Assembly (NCBI RefSeq): GCF_004216905.1
Contig: NZ_SGXJ01000005.1
Location: 248,001-312,000 of the forward strand
Direction: 5' to 3'
DNA: 64,000 nt
Source of the DNA: Kribbella sp. VKM Ac-2569
GTDB lineage: Bacteria; Actinomycetota; Actinomycetes; Propionibacteriales; Kribbellaceae
Shown here: positions 48,346-56,836 of the stretch, in pieces
Numbering within the stretch: the stretch's first letter is position 1
Layout of the letters: every line of letters starts with the position of its first letter
Notes under the pieces: generated by a model
What the model was told of the DNA's origin: nothing
Seen by the model: only the letters and a program-made list of their open reading frames with translations
The model's database searches: none
Position numbers and translations under genes: made by a program

Positions 48346-49932
48346 ATGAAGCGTGCTGCCGCTGTTCTCCTCACCGCCACCGTGGCCCTGGGCGGCTGCT
48401 CCGGCGGCGGCGGATCCGGGTCGGCCGAGGGCGCGACGAAGTCGGTCTCGTTCGCGGTCTCCGACCCGGTGACCCTCAACCCCGGTCGCCAGACGATCGC
48501 GTTCTCCCAGGTCAAGGAGCTGTTCTCGAGCCTGACCTTCGTCAAGAGCGACGGATCGCTGACCTATCTGAACGCCGAGTCGGTGAAGTCGTCCGACGCC
48601 GTGCACTGGACCGTCAAGCTGCGCCCGGGCTGGACCTTCCACAACGGCGAGAAGGTCACCGCCGAGAGCTACGTGAAGGCGTGGAATACGGTCGCCTACG
48701 GTCCGAACGCCTGGGAGAACAGCGGCCAGCTGGTCAACATCGCCGGGTACGACGCCCTGAACCCGGCCAAGGGCAAGTCCACAACGACCCAGTTGTCCGG
48801 CCTCAAGGTGGTCGACGACCTCACCTTCACGGTCACCCTGAAGAGCCCGGACGGTCAGTTCCCGGTGCAGCTCTCGCAGGCGCAGAGCGGGTTCTTCCCG
48901 CTGCCGGAAGCGGCGTACAAGGACTTCGATGCCTTCGGCAAGCAGCCGATCGGCAACGGGCCGTTCCAGATGGTCGGCAGCTACGCCGAGAACGAGCCGA
49001 TGACGGTCAAGCGGTACGACGCGTATCAGGGCCCGAAGCCCACCGTCGACGAGATCGTCTTCAAGCCGTACACCGACATGACGACGGCCTACACCGACGT
49101 ACAGGCCGGGAACACCGACATCCTGTTCGTGCCGGCGGCCCGGATGGCGCAGGTGAAGAAGGACTTCGGCGATCGTGCGTACGTCTTCCAGGGCCTGGGC
49201 ATGAACTACCTCGGTCTGCCGTTGTGGGACAAGCGCTACCAGGACGTCCGGGTGCGGCAGGCGATCTCGATGGCGATCGACCGGCAGGCCGTGAGCAACG
49301 TGATCTACGGCGGCATCTGGGAGCCCGCGACGGCGCTGACTCCGCCGGGCGAGCCCGGTACGCCGAAGGACCTGTGCGGCGAGCTGTGCACGTTCAACCC
49401 GACCAAGGCGAAGCAGCTCCTGGCCGAGGCCGGCGGCTTCAGCGGCAAAATGGAGATCCGCTACCCGGGTGGCTCGGGCCTGGACGACCTCTACAACGCC
49501 TACGCCAACCAGCTCCGGCAGAATCTCGGGATCAAGGACGTCACCGCGACGCCGACGACCGACTTCCCCGAGTTCCAGAAGCTGCGCAACGACAAGAAGC
49601 TGAGCGGCCCGTACTTCTCCCGCTGGGGTGCCCTCTACGCCAGCCAGCAGAACACCCTGCGCTCCTTCTACACAAAGGCCGGCGGCTGCGTGAACTGCAT
49701 CCCCTACTACACCCCGCAGGTCGAGCAGCTGCTCGCGAAGGCGGACGCACAGGTCGACCCGCAGAAGGCGATCGAGGGGTACGTCGACGTACAGAAGGCG
49801 ATTCTGAAGGACTTCCCGGCGCCGCCGATGTTCTTCGAGAAGTACACGTACGCGACCTCGGACCGGATCGCCAAGCTGGCCGAGGGTGCGGGCAGCCTCG
49901 AACTCGAGAACACCACCCTGGTGGACAACTGA
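48346..49932 (+). CDS. Peptide ABC transporter substrate-binding lipoprotein
   Basis: A 528-aa family 5 (DppA/OppA-type) receptor. Signal peptide with lipobox Cys18 (VALGGC), Gly/Ser linker, then the two-lobed fold: VKLRPGWTFHNGEKVTAESY near 88, GNGPFQMVGSYAENEPMTV near 203, VRVRQAISMAIDRQAV near 302. A Cys-rich loop (KDLCGELCTF; GGCVNCIPY) is unusual. RBS CTGGAGGA before the ATG. First gene of a seven-gene operon with 1-8 nt overlaps. Peptide ligand unknown. Confidence 0.93.
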   Translation: MKRAAAVLLTATVALGGCSGGGGSGSAEGATKSVSFAVSDPVTLNPGRQTIAFSQVKELFSSLTFVKSDGSLTYLNAESVKSSDAVHWTVKLRPGWTFHNGEKVTAESYVKAWNTVAYGPNAWENSGQLVNIAGYDALNPAKGKSTTTQLSGLKVVDDLTFTVTLKSPDGQFPVQLSQAQSGFFPLPEAAYKDFDAFGKQPIGNGPFQMVGSYAENEPMTVKRYDAYQGPKPTVDEIVFKPYTDMTTAYTDVQAGNTDILFVPAARMAQVKKDFGDRAYVFQGLGMNYLGLPLWDKRYQDVRVRQAISMAIDRQAVSNVIYGGIWEPATALTPPGEPGTPKDLCGELCTFNPTKAKQLLAEAGGFSGKMEIRYPGGSGLDDLYNAYANQLRQNLGIKDVTATPTTDFPEFQKLRNDKKLSGPYFSRWGALYASQQNTLRSFYTKAGGCVNCIPYYTPQVEQLLAKADAQVDPQKAIEGYVDVQKAILKDFPAPPMFFEKYTYATSDRIAKLAEGAGSLELENTTLVDN

Positions 49933-51308
49933 TGGCGGTTGTTGCCGACGGCCCGCTCCAGGCGATCCTGGAGCGGGCCCACCGCGTCCCCGAGCTGACC
50001 CATTTCCCGGGCGTCGACGAGATCACCGCGCGCCTCGACGCCCTGACCGACGAGCACCCCGACCTCGTCACCCGGCGCCGGATCGGTACGTCGAGACTCG
50101 GCGACCCGATCACCATGTACTCGATCGGCGACGGCCCCGACCAGGCCCTCGTGTACGCCGGCGTCCACCCGAACGAACCGATCGGGTTCTGGACCGCGAT
50201 CCACCTGGCCGAGGACCTGTGCGCGGATGCCGATCTCCGGGCGACCTGCCGCTGGAACATCATCGGCTGCATCGACCCCGACGGCACCCGCCTGAACGAA
50301 GGCTGGTTCGACGGCCCGTTCACCCGGGTCCACTACGCGGCGAACTTCCACCGCCCGGCTCCCGGCGAGCAGGTCGAGTGGTCGTTCCCCTTCCAGTACA
50401 AGGGCGCGTACTTCGACCAGGTGTTGCCGGAGACGCTCGCCCTGATGCGCGTGATCGACGAGCTGAAACCGATCATCGCGGTGTCGCTGCACAACACCGA
50501 GGTCGGCGGCGTCTACTACTACCTCACCAAGGAGCTCGATGGCTTCGTCGACGAGCTGCACGCCGTCGCCGCGTCCTTCGGGCTTCCGCTCGACCTCGGC
50601 GAGCCCGAGACCCCGGTCGCCCGGCCGATCGGTCCCGCGGTCTTCGAGATGATCTCGCAGCGGGCCATGTACGACTACGCCGAGGATCGGGGCCTGCCCA
50701 CGCCGAACGAGTCGGGCAGTTCGTCGGCGGCGTACGCCGAACGGCACGGCACAGCGAGCCTCGTCGCCGAGCTGCCGTACTGGACTCACCCGTCGGCCGA
50801 CGACCAGACGCCGACGGACCAGGCGTACCAGCAGGTGCTGTCCGGCGTGGCGGACGAGCTCGAGGACAACCTGGCGGTGATGGACGAGATCTTCCGGGCG
50901 GCGCGGCCGTACCTGTCCGACGACTCCCAGCTGGTCCGCGGGGTCGCGTCGTTCCTGCCGTACCTGCTCCGGCGGCCGGGCCGGGAGCGGGCGCGGGCGA
51001 CGGAGGTCGACCCGGGCCGGCGGGCGACTGTCTCCGAAGTGTTCGGTCTGCGCGACACGGTCCGCCTGTACCGGCTGCGGTACGGCGGGATGCTCCTGCG
51101 CGCGATCGACGGTGAGATCGCGCGGGGCGGCGCCGCGGCCGCGCTGCATCCGCTGGCCCGGCGCTTCCGCGAGATCTATCGCGAGTGGCAGGACGAGGCT
51201 GCGAGCCTCGACGAGGAACTGCACACCGTGCCGATCAACGACTGCGTCGGAGTCCAGTACGCCGCTACCTTGGCGCTGCTGAACGCCGTACGCCGAGAGG
51301 CCGGCTGA
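49932..51308 (+). CDS. M14-family zinc carboxypeptidase, apparently cytoplasmic
   Basis: A 458-aa zinc peptidase of the carboxypeptidase A clan. Zinc ligands H79 and E82 (YAGVHPNEP) and H187 (AVSLHNTE), probable catalytic E280 (SLVAELPYW). The C-terminal 140 residues form an extra helical region. No signal peptide is visible, so it should act on imported peptides, much as cytoplasmic murein-peptide amidases do. Starts in the receptor gene's stop (TGATG) and ends in the permease start (TGATG). It could trim C-terminal residues or open a gamma-glutamyl/murein bond; the choice is open. Confidence 0.85.
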   Translation: MAVVADGPLQAILERAHRVPELTHFPGVDEITARLDALTDEHPDLVTRRRIGTSRLGDPITMYSIGDGPDQALVYAGVHPNEPIGFWTAIHLAEDLCADADLRATCRWNIIGCIDPDGTRLNEGWFDGPFTRVHYAANFHRPAPGEQVEWSFPFQYKGAYFDQVLPETLALMRVIDELKPIIAVSLHNTEVGGVYYYLTKELDGFVDELHAVAASFGLPLDLGEPETPVARPIGPAVFEMISQRAMYDYAEDRGLPTPNESGSSSAAYAERHGTASLVAELPYWTHPSADDQTPTDQAYQQVLSGVADELEDNLAVMDEIFRAARPYLSDDSQLVRGVASFLPYLLRRPGRERARATEVDPGRRATVSEVFGLRDTVRLYRLRYGGMLLRAIDGEIARGGAAAALHPLARRFREIYREWQDEAASLDEELHTVPINDCVGVQYAATLALLNAVRREAG

Positions 51309-52234
51309 TGGCGCGCTTCACGATCCGGCGGTTGATCGAGCTGGTGCTGGTGTTCTTCGGCGTCACGTTCGCCATCTACGCGGCCGTCTTCGCACTGCCC
51401 GGTGACCCGATCTCCAGTCTCGGCGGTGATCAGCCGCTGTCGCCGGCGGTGGTCGAACGGATCCGGAATCTGTACCACCTCAACGATCCGCTCTGGTCGC
51501 AGTACCTGCGCTATCTGGGCCATCTGCTCACCGGCGACCTCGGCGTCGACTTCCGCGGCCGGTCGGTGGCCGAGCGGCTGGCGAGTCGCTGGCCGGTGAC
51601 GATCCAGTTGGCGCTGACGGCGTGGGTGATCCAGGTGGTGATCGGCGTCGGTCTCGGTCTGATTGCCGGACTGCGCAAGAACACCTGGATCGATCGCGGT
51701 GTGCTGATCCTGACGATCCTGATCGCGTCGGTGCCGATCTTCGTGATGGCTGTGACGGCGCAGCTGGTGTTCGGCGTGAAGCTGTCGCTGCTGCCGATCG
51801 CGGGCGTGACGGACGGCTGGCCGACGTCGTACTTGCTGCCGGCAACGGTTCTGGCGATCTACGGGCTGGCCGCGGTGGCGCGGCTGACCCGGGGGAGCGT
51901 GGTCGACACGATGAGCTCCGACTTCGTCCGCGCGCTGTGGGCGAAGGGCCTCAGCAGGCGCCGCGTCATCGGTGTCCACGTGCTGCGGAACTCGGCGATC
52001 CCGGTGTTGACGTATCTCGCGATCGACCTGGGCGCGTTGCTCGGCGGGGCGGTCGTAACGGAAGGCATCTTCAACCTGCCGGGCGTCGGGCAGTTGCTGT
52101 TCGAGTCGATCCGGGTGCACGAAGGGCCGACGGTGGTCGGCATCGCGACCGCGCTGATCCTGATCTTCCTGCTGACCAGTCTCGTCGTCGACCTGCTCAA
52201 CTCCCTCCTCGACCCGAGGATCCGCCATGACTGA
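51308..52234 (+). CDS. Peptide ABC transporter permease (DppB type)
   Basis: A 308-aa permease starting with the classical DppB N-terminus (FTIRRLIELVLVFFGVTFAI; FALPGDPI). The EAA-type loop is near MSSDFVRALWAKGLSRRRVI, followed by VLRNSAIPVLTYL. Six TM segments. Overlaps the next permease gene by 8 nt. Confidence 0.95.
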   Translation: MARFTIRRLIELVLVFFGVTFAIYAAVFALPGDPISSLGGDQPLSPAVVERIRNLYHLNDPLWSQYLRYLGHLLTGDLGVDFRGRSVAERLASRWPVTIQLALTAWVIQVVIGVGLGLIAGLRKNTWIDRGVLILTILIASVPIFVMAVTAQLVFGVKLSLLPIAGVTDGWPTSYLLPATVLAIYGLAAVARLTRGSVVDTMSSDFVRALWAKGLSRRRVIGVHVLRNSAIPVLTYLAIDLGALLGGAVVTEGIFNLPGVGQLLFESIRVHEGPTVVGIATALILIFLLTSLVVDLLNSLLDPRIRHD

Positions 52235-53108
52235 CGCAGTGCTCCTTCAGACCGTCGATGAGGACGTGATCGCGCGACGCGGTGTCTGGGCGACCGTTCG
52301 CCGCCGCGTGCTCTTCTGGCTGCCGCTAGCAGTGCTAGCGGTACTGCTTCTGATGGCGCTCGTCCCGCAGTTGTTCACCAGCGCCGACCCACGCGCCTGT
52401 GATATCTCGGCCAGCGCCCGTCCGTCCTCGCCCGGCCATCCGTTCGGCCAGGACCTCCAGGGTTGCGACGTCTACGCGAGCGTCGTCCACGGCGCCCGCG
52501 CGTCGCTGTCCGTCGGCCTGGTGTGCACGTTGATCGCCCTGGTCATCGCCGTCGGCGTCGGAACGATCGCCGGGTACGTCGGGGGCTGGGCGGACTCGAT
52601 CCTGGCCCGGTTGACCGATGTCTTCCTCGGCTTCCCGTTCCTGCTCGGTGCGATCGTCGTACTCAACAGCCTCGGCAAGCGGTCGGTCCTGTCGGTGTCG
52701 CTCGTCCTCGCGGTGTTCTCCTGGCCTACCCTGGCCCGGATGGTGCGGACGACGGTCCGCGCGACCCGGGACGCGGAGTACGTCCAGGCCGCAAAGGCGA
52801 TGGGGTTCCCGACCACCCGGATCCTCACGCACTACGTGCTGCCGAACTCGATCGGCCCCGTGCTCGCGGTCGCCACGCTGACCGTCGGCGGCGTGATCGT
52901 GGCCGAGTCGACGCTGACCTTCCTCGGCCTCGGCCTGCGCGCGCCGTCGATCTCGTGGGGCCTGCAGCTCGCCACCGCGCAGTCGCGCTTCCAGCAGGCG
53001 CCGCACACACTGATCTACCCGGCGATGTTCCTCGCCGCGACGGTACTGAGCCTGATCACCCTCGGCGACGTGCTCCGCGACGCGGTGAACCCGAAGGGAC
53101 GCTCCTGA
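52227..53108 (+). CDS. Peptide ABC transporter permease (DppC type)
   Basis: A 293-aa permease. N-terminal TM then a periplasmic GHPFGQDLQGCDVYASVVHG segment near 71 typical of DppC, five more TM segments, and the EAA loop DAEYVQAAKAMGFPTTRIL with HYVLPNSIGPVL. Its stop overlaps the start of the serine-hydrolase gene (TGATG). Confidence 0.95.
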   Translation: MTDAVLLQTVDEDVIARRGVWATVRRRVLFWLPLAVLAVLLLMALVPQLFTSADPRACDISASARPSSPGHPFGQDLQGCDVYASVVHGARASLSVGLVCTLIALVIAVGVGTIAGYVGGWADSILARLTDVFLGFPFLLGAIVVLNSLGKRSVLSVSLVLAVFSWPTLARMVRTTVRATRDAEYVQAAKAMGFPTTRILTHYVLPNSIGPVLAVATLTVGGVIVAESTLTFLGLGLRAPSISWGLQLATAQSRFQQAPHTLIYPAMFLAATVLSLITLGDVLRDAVNPKGRS

Positions 53109-54556
53109 TGACCAACCATGACAGAACGGACGCCGCCTTGTTCGACCCATCTATTGCCAGGGAAGCCGCTCCCGCCATCGAGAGCTGGCTCGAGTTCCAG
53201 CGCCGCTACCTGCGGACGCCGGGAGTCCAGGCGGCGATCCGGGTCGGCGACGAGCTCGTCCTCTCGACCGCCCTCGGCCACAGCGACGAGGTCGCCGGTA
53301 CGCCGCTGCGCACGGACCACCTGTTCCGGATCGCGTCGCACAGCAAGACCTTTACGGCGACCTCGATCCTGCAACTGGTCGAACAGGGCAAGGTCCGGCT
53401 CGACGACCCGATCGATACGTATGTCCCCGAATTGGCCGAGAGCGCCTTGGCGCCGGTCACCGTGCGCGAGTTGCTCGGTCACCAAGCAGGCGTGATCCGG
53501 GACGGCGTGGACAAGGACTACTGGCAGCTGATGGACCCGTTCCCGGACCGGGACGCGCTGATCGAGCTGTGCCGGTCGGCCGGTCAGGTGTTCGAGCGCA
53601 ACGAGTACTTCAAGTACACGAACATCGGCTACTCGCTGCTCGGCCTGGTGATCGAGTCCGCGAGCGGATCGTCGTACGGCGATTACGTCGCGGCGAACAT
53701 CGTGGATCGGCTGGGACTGACCAACACGGGCGCCGAGTGGGAGCGTGCGCGGGCAGGTCAGTACGCCGGCGGTCATACCGGGCTGCTCGACGGGAACGAC
53801 GTACGCGAAGTCATCCCGCACGTGGACACCCGGGCGATGGCGGCGGCCACTGGGTTGTACTCGACCGCGGAGGACCTGGCCGTCTACGGTGCCGCGCACT
53901 TCTTCGGGGCCGACCAGCTGATCGGCGACGCGAGCAAGCGGCTGCTGCAGCGAGACGAGAGTCTGGTGAACGCCAACGGACGCGAAATCGGGCGGTACGG
54001 GCTCGGCATGGACATCGTCACGATCGGCGGACGCCGGTTGGTCGGGCACAGCGGTGGATACCCGGGGCACATCACCCGGACCTTCATCGACCCCGCCGAC
54101 CAGATCGTCGTGTCGGTGCTCACCAACTGCATCGGCGGGCCGGCGGGCGCACTGGCCACGGGCGTGGTCAAGCTGCTGAACCTCGCGGCCGAGCCGCCGG
54201 CCGGTACCCAGGTGCCGACCGACATCGACGCCCGTCGGTTCTGCGGCAACTTCGCGAACTTGATGGGCGTGCTCAGCATCTCGCTGCTCGGCGGGCGACT
54301 GGTCGCGTTCTTCCCAGCCGCACCGGATCCGGTTGAGAGCTATGAGGAACTCCAGGTCGTCGACGAGAACACGCTGGCCGTCGTACCTTCGGCGGGGTTC
54401 GGATCGATCGGCGAGAAGGTGGAGTTCACCTGGGACACGGCCGGCCGGCCGTCGCTCGTCCGGTACGGCGGGAGCTCGCGCTGGCCGGTCGAGGCGTTCC
54501 GGGCACGCCGTACGGCGCAGATCGCGGGAGCCGTTGTGGGAGGTCGGGATGAGTGA
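53108..54556 (+). CDS. SxxK serine hydrolase (beta-lactamase/DD-peptidase fold), apparently cytoplasmic
   Basis: A 482-aa class C beta-lactamase-related protein. S77-x-x-K80 (IASHSKTF), Y170-x-N172 (KYTNIGYS) and HSGGYPG near 315 (in place of KTG) are visible; a beta-barrel-like C-terminal domain follows from about 370. No signal peptide or lipobox. This group includes D-aminopeptidases, DD-carboxypeptidases and esterases. Within a peptide-import operon it probably cleaves an imported peptide, for example one with D-amino acids (inference). Confidence 0.85.
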   Translation: MTNHDRTDAALFDPSIAREAAPAIESWLEFQRRYLRTPGVQAAIRVGDELVLSTALGHSDEVAGTPLRTDHLFRIASHSKTFTATSILQLVEQGKVRLDDPIDTYVPELAESALAPVTVRELLGHQAGVIRDGVDKDYWQLMDPFPDRDALIELCRSAGQVFERNEYFKYTNIGYSLLGLVIESASGSSYGDYVAANIVDRLGLTNTGAEWERARAGQYAGGHTGLLDGNDVREVIPHVDTRAMAAATGLYSTAEDLAVYGAAHFFGADQLIGDASKRLLQRDESLVNANGREIGRYGLGMDIVTIGGRRLVGHSGGYPGHITRTFIDPADQIVVSVLTNCIGGPAGALATGVVKLLNLAAEPPAGTQVPTDIDARRFCGNFANLMGVLSISLLGGRLVAFFPAAPDPVESYEELQVVDENTLAVVPSAGFGSIGEKVEFTWDTAGRPSLVRYGGSSRWPVEAFRARRTAQIAGAVVGGRDE

Positions 54557-55070
54557 CGAGACGCTGCCTGACGACGCGTGGGAGGAGGACCCACGCCGCG
54601 CGGACTTCGTCGAGCAGTTCGCCCTGCTAAGAGAGCTGGCAGGCTCGCCGCGGATGGAGGGCCGCGTCCTCGGCTACCTGATGGTGAGCAACAAGCCGTA
54701 CGTCGCGTCGGCCGAGCTGACCCGGGCGTTGTCGGCGAGCGCCGGCTCGATCTCGAGCGCGACCCGGCGGCTGATCGATCTCGGGTTCATCGTGCGGCAC
54801 GCCGTACCGGGTGATCGCAACCACTACTTCAAGGTCGAGGACGACGTCTGGGGGAGCTTCCTGGCGGGGGAGCGGCGGTCGCTCGGCAAGCAGCAGCGGC
54901 TGTTCGAGGACATGCTCGCCGAGCTTCCCGAGGGGATGCCCGGTCCGGCCAAGCGACTGCGGAACGCGCGCAACTACTTCGAGTGGCTGGCCTCGTACCA
55001 CCGCAAGATGCTCGCGGACTGGCAGGAGCACCGCGACAAGCTCGAAGCGGATCAGGGGGAGGGCGAGTGA
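54549..55070 (+). CDS. GbsR/MarR-like winged-helix regulator of the peptide operon
   Basis: A 173-aa protein of the GbsR type: MEGRVLGYLMVSNKPYVASA followed by LTRALSASAGSISSATRRLI (HTH) and the wing FIVRHAVPGDRNHYF. The C-terminal helices (LRNARNYFEWLASYHRKMLA) probably dimerise. It overlaps the serine-hydrolase gene by 8 nt and the ATPase gene by 4 nt, so it is made with the transporter and likely controls it, perhaps through the half-sites at 48227-48259. Confidence 0.88.
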   Translation: MSDETLPDDAWEEDPRRADFVEQFALLRELAGSPRMEGRVLGYLMVSNKPYVASAELTRALSASAGSISSATRRLIDLGFIVRHAVPGDRNHYFKVEDDVWGSFLAGERRSLGKQQRLFEDMLAELPEGMPGPAKRLRNARNYFEWLASYHRKMLADWQEHRDKLEADQGEGE

Positions 55071-56689
55071 GCGACGAGGTGCTGCGGTTCGAGGAGTTGA
55101 CGGTCGACTTCACCGTCGGCGGTACGACGCAGCGCGCGGTCGACGGGGTCAGCTTCGAGGTCCGGCCGGGCGAGGTGCTCGCGGTCGTGGGTGAGTCGGG
55201 ATCCGGGAAGAGCGTCACGGCGCTAGCAGCGCTAGGTTTGCTGCCCTCGAACGCCCGCGCCGGCGGGCGGATCAGCTTCGGCGGCGCCGACGTACTGGAG
55301 ATGTCGCGGGCCGAACTCACCGCGCTCCGCGGCCGGCGGATCGCGATGATCTTCCAGGATCCGTCAGGGGCGCTCGACCCGGTGTTCACGATCGGCGCAC
55401 AGCTGGTCGAGATGATCCGCACGCACGAGCCGTCGCTGTCGCGCGGCGCGGCGCGGGAACGGGCGATCGAGTTGCTGCGGATGGTCGAGATCCCCGAGAA
55501 CCGGCTGAAGTACTACCCGCACCAGCTGTCCGGAGGGCAGTGCCAGCGGGTGATGATCGCGATCGCGCTGGCGTGCGACCCGGAGCTCCTGATCGCGGAC
55601 GAGCCGACCACGGCCCTCGACGTGACCGTGCAGCGGGAGGTGCTCGACGTACTGCTCGCGATGCGGTCGAAGATCTCCGGCGCGATCATGATCATCACGC
55701 ACGACATGGGCGTGGTCGCGGACGTGGCCGACCGGGTCGTCGTGATGCGCAAGGGCTCGGTGGTCGAGACGGCCGAGGTGCACGAGCTGTTCGATCACCC
55801 GACGCAGGAGTACACGCGGGCCCTGCTGGACGCCGTACCGCGCGGCGGCCCACGTGAGTCGACTTCTGTGGACGCGGATGTTGCGGCGCTGAAGATCGAC
55901 GATCTCGTCGTCGAGTATCGCGGTCGCCGGGGCCGTACGGTGCAGGCGGTCGATCACGTGGACCTGCTGCTGAATCCCGGTGAAGTCGTCGGTCTCGTCG
56001 GGGAGTCGGGATCCGGGAAGTCCACGATCGGCAAAGCGGTGCTCGGTCTCGCACCCATCACCTCCGGCGAGGTCCACGTGGCCGGACAGGCGCTCACGTC
56101 CGCGTCGGCGTCCGACCTCCGCAAGACCCGGGCCCGGATCGGTGTCGTCTTCCAGAATCCGGCCGGTTCGCTGAACCCGCGCGGCACCATCGGGCAGTCC
56201 GTCGGCGAGCCGCTCGCCGTCCATCGCGGCGTCCGTGGTGCCGAGCTCCGTCGCCGTGTCGAGGAGCTGCTCGACAGTGTCGAGCTGCCGGGTGCGTGGG
56301 CCGGGCGGTACCCGCATGAGCTGTCCGGCGGTCAGCGCCAGCGGGTGTCGATCGCGCGGGCGATCTCGCTCGATCCCGGGCTGCTGATCGCGGACGAGCC
56401 GACGTCCGCACTCGACGTCTCGGTGCAGGCCACCGTGCTCGAGTTGCTCCGCTCGCTGCAGGACCGGCTGCACTTCGCCTGCCTGTTCATCAGCCACGAC
56501 CTCGCCGTGGTCGACCAGGTCTGCGACCGCGTCGCCGTGATGAGCCAGGGCCGCCTCGTCGAGCAGGGCGACCGAGAGTCCGTCCTCCGCGCACCCCAGG
56601 ACCCCTACACCGTCCGCCTCCTCGAGGCGGCCCCCGTCCCCGATCCGCGAGAGCAGGCCCGCCGGCGCGGGCTCAGGTTGGCTGGGTAG
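55067..56689 (+). CDS. Fused dual-ATPase subunit of the peptide ABC transporter (DppD-DppF type)
   Basis: A 540-aa protein with two complete ABC domains. First: Walker A GESGSGKS near 40, signature LSGGQCQR near 153, Walker B LLIADEPTTALD. Second, from about 285: Walker A GESGSGKST near 314, signature LSGGQRQR, Walker B LLIADEPTSALD. Each ends with the Opp/Dpp-type C-terminal tail (HPTQEYTRALLDAVP; APQDPYTVRLLEAAP). GTG start in a GTGA overlap. It supplies both ATPases of the importer, so the operon is complete. Confidence 0.95.
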   Translation: MSDEVLRFEELTVDFTVGGTTQRAVDGVSFEVRPGEVLAVVGESGSGKSVTALAALGLLPSNARAGGRISFGGADVLEMSRAELTALRGRRIAMIFQDPSGALDPVFTIGAQLVEMIRTHEPSLSRGAARERAIELLRMVEIPENRLKYYPHQLSGGQCQRVMIAIALACDPELLIADEPTTALDVTVQREVLDVLLAMRSKISGAIMIITHDMGVVADVADRVVVMRKGSVVETAEVHELFDHPTQEYTRALLDAVPRGGPRESTSVDADVAALKIDDLVVEYRGRRGRTVQAVDHVDLLLNPGEVVGLVGESGSGKSTIGKAVLGLAPITSGEVHVAGQALTSASASDLRKTRARIGVVFQNPAGSLNPRGTIGQSVGEPLAVHRGVRGAELRRRVEELLDSVELPGAWAGRYPHELSGGQRQRVSIARAISLDPGLLIADEPTSALDVSVQATVLELLRSLQDRLHFACLFISHDLAVVDQVCDRVAVMSQGRLVEQGDRESVLRAPQDPYTVRLLEAAPVPDPREQARRRGLRLAG

Positions 56690-56777
56690 GGGGTGGACGC
56701 CCACGCATGCACAACTCGCCTTCAGGCGGGCTGATGGGGCGCGGAGTGGGGGTTGTGCCTGCATGCACGTCCACCCC
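56690..56777 (+). terminator. Long hairpin terminator after the peptide operon
   Basis: GGGGTGGACG (56690-56699) pairs with CGTCCACCCC (56768-56777); GCATGC (56705-56710) with GCATGC (56761-56766); CACAAC with GTTGTG (56752-56757); and an inner GCC/GGC hairpin sits in the loop. The stem is interrupted but extensive and begins at the operon's stop codon. Confidence 0.75.
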
Positions 56778-56836
56778 GGTTGGAAATAGTTGGACGTCCT
56801 AGTATTTTGGGACCAGTTCCCTAGGAGGTCTGACTG

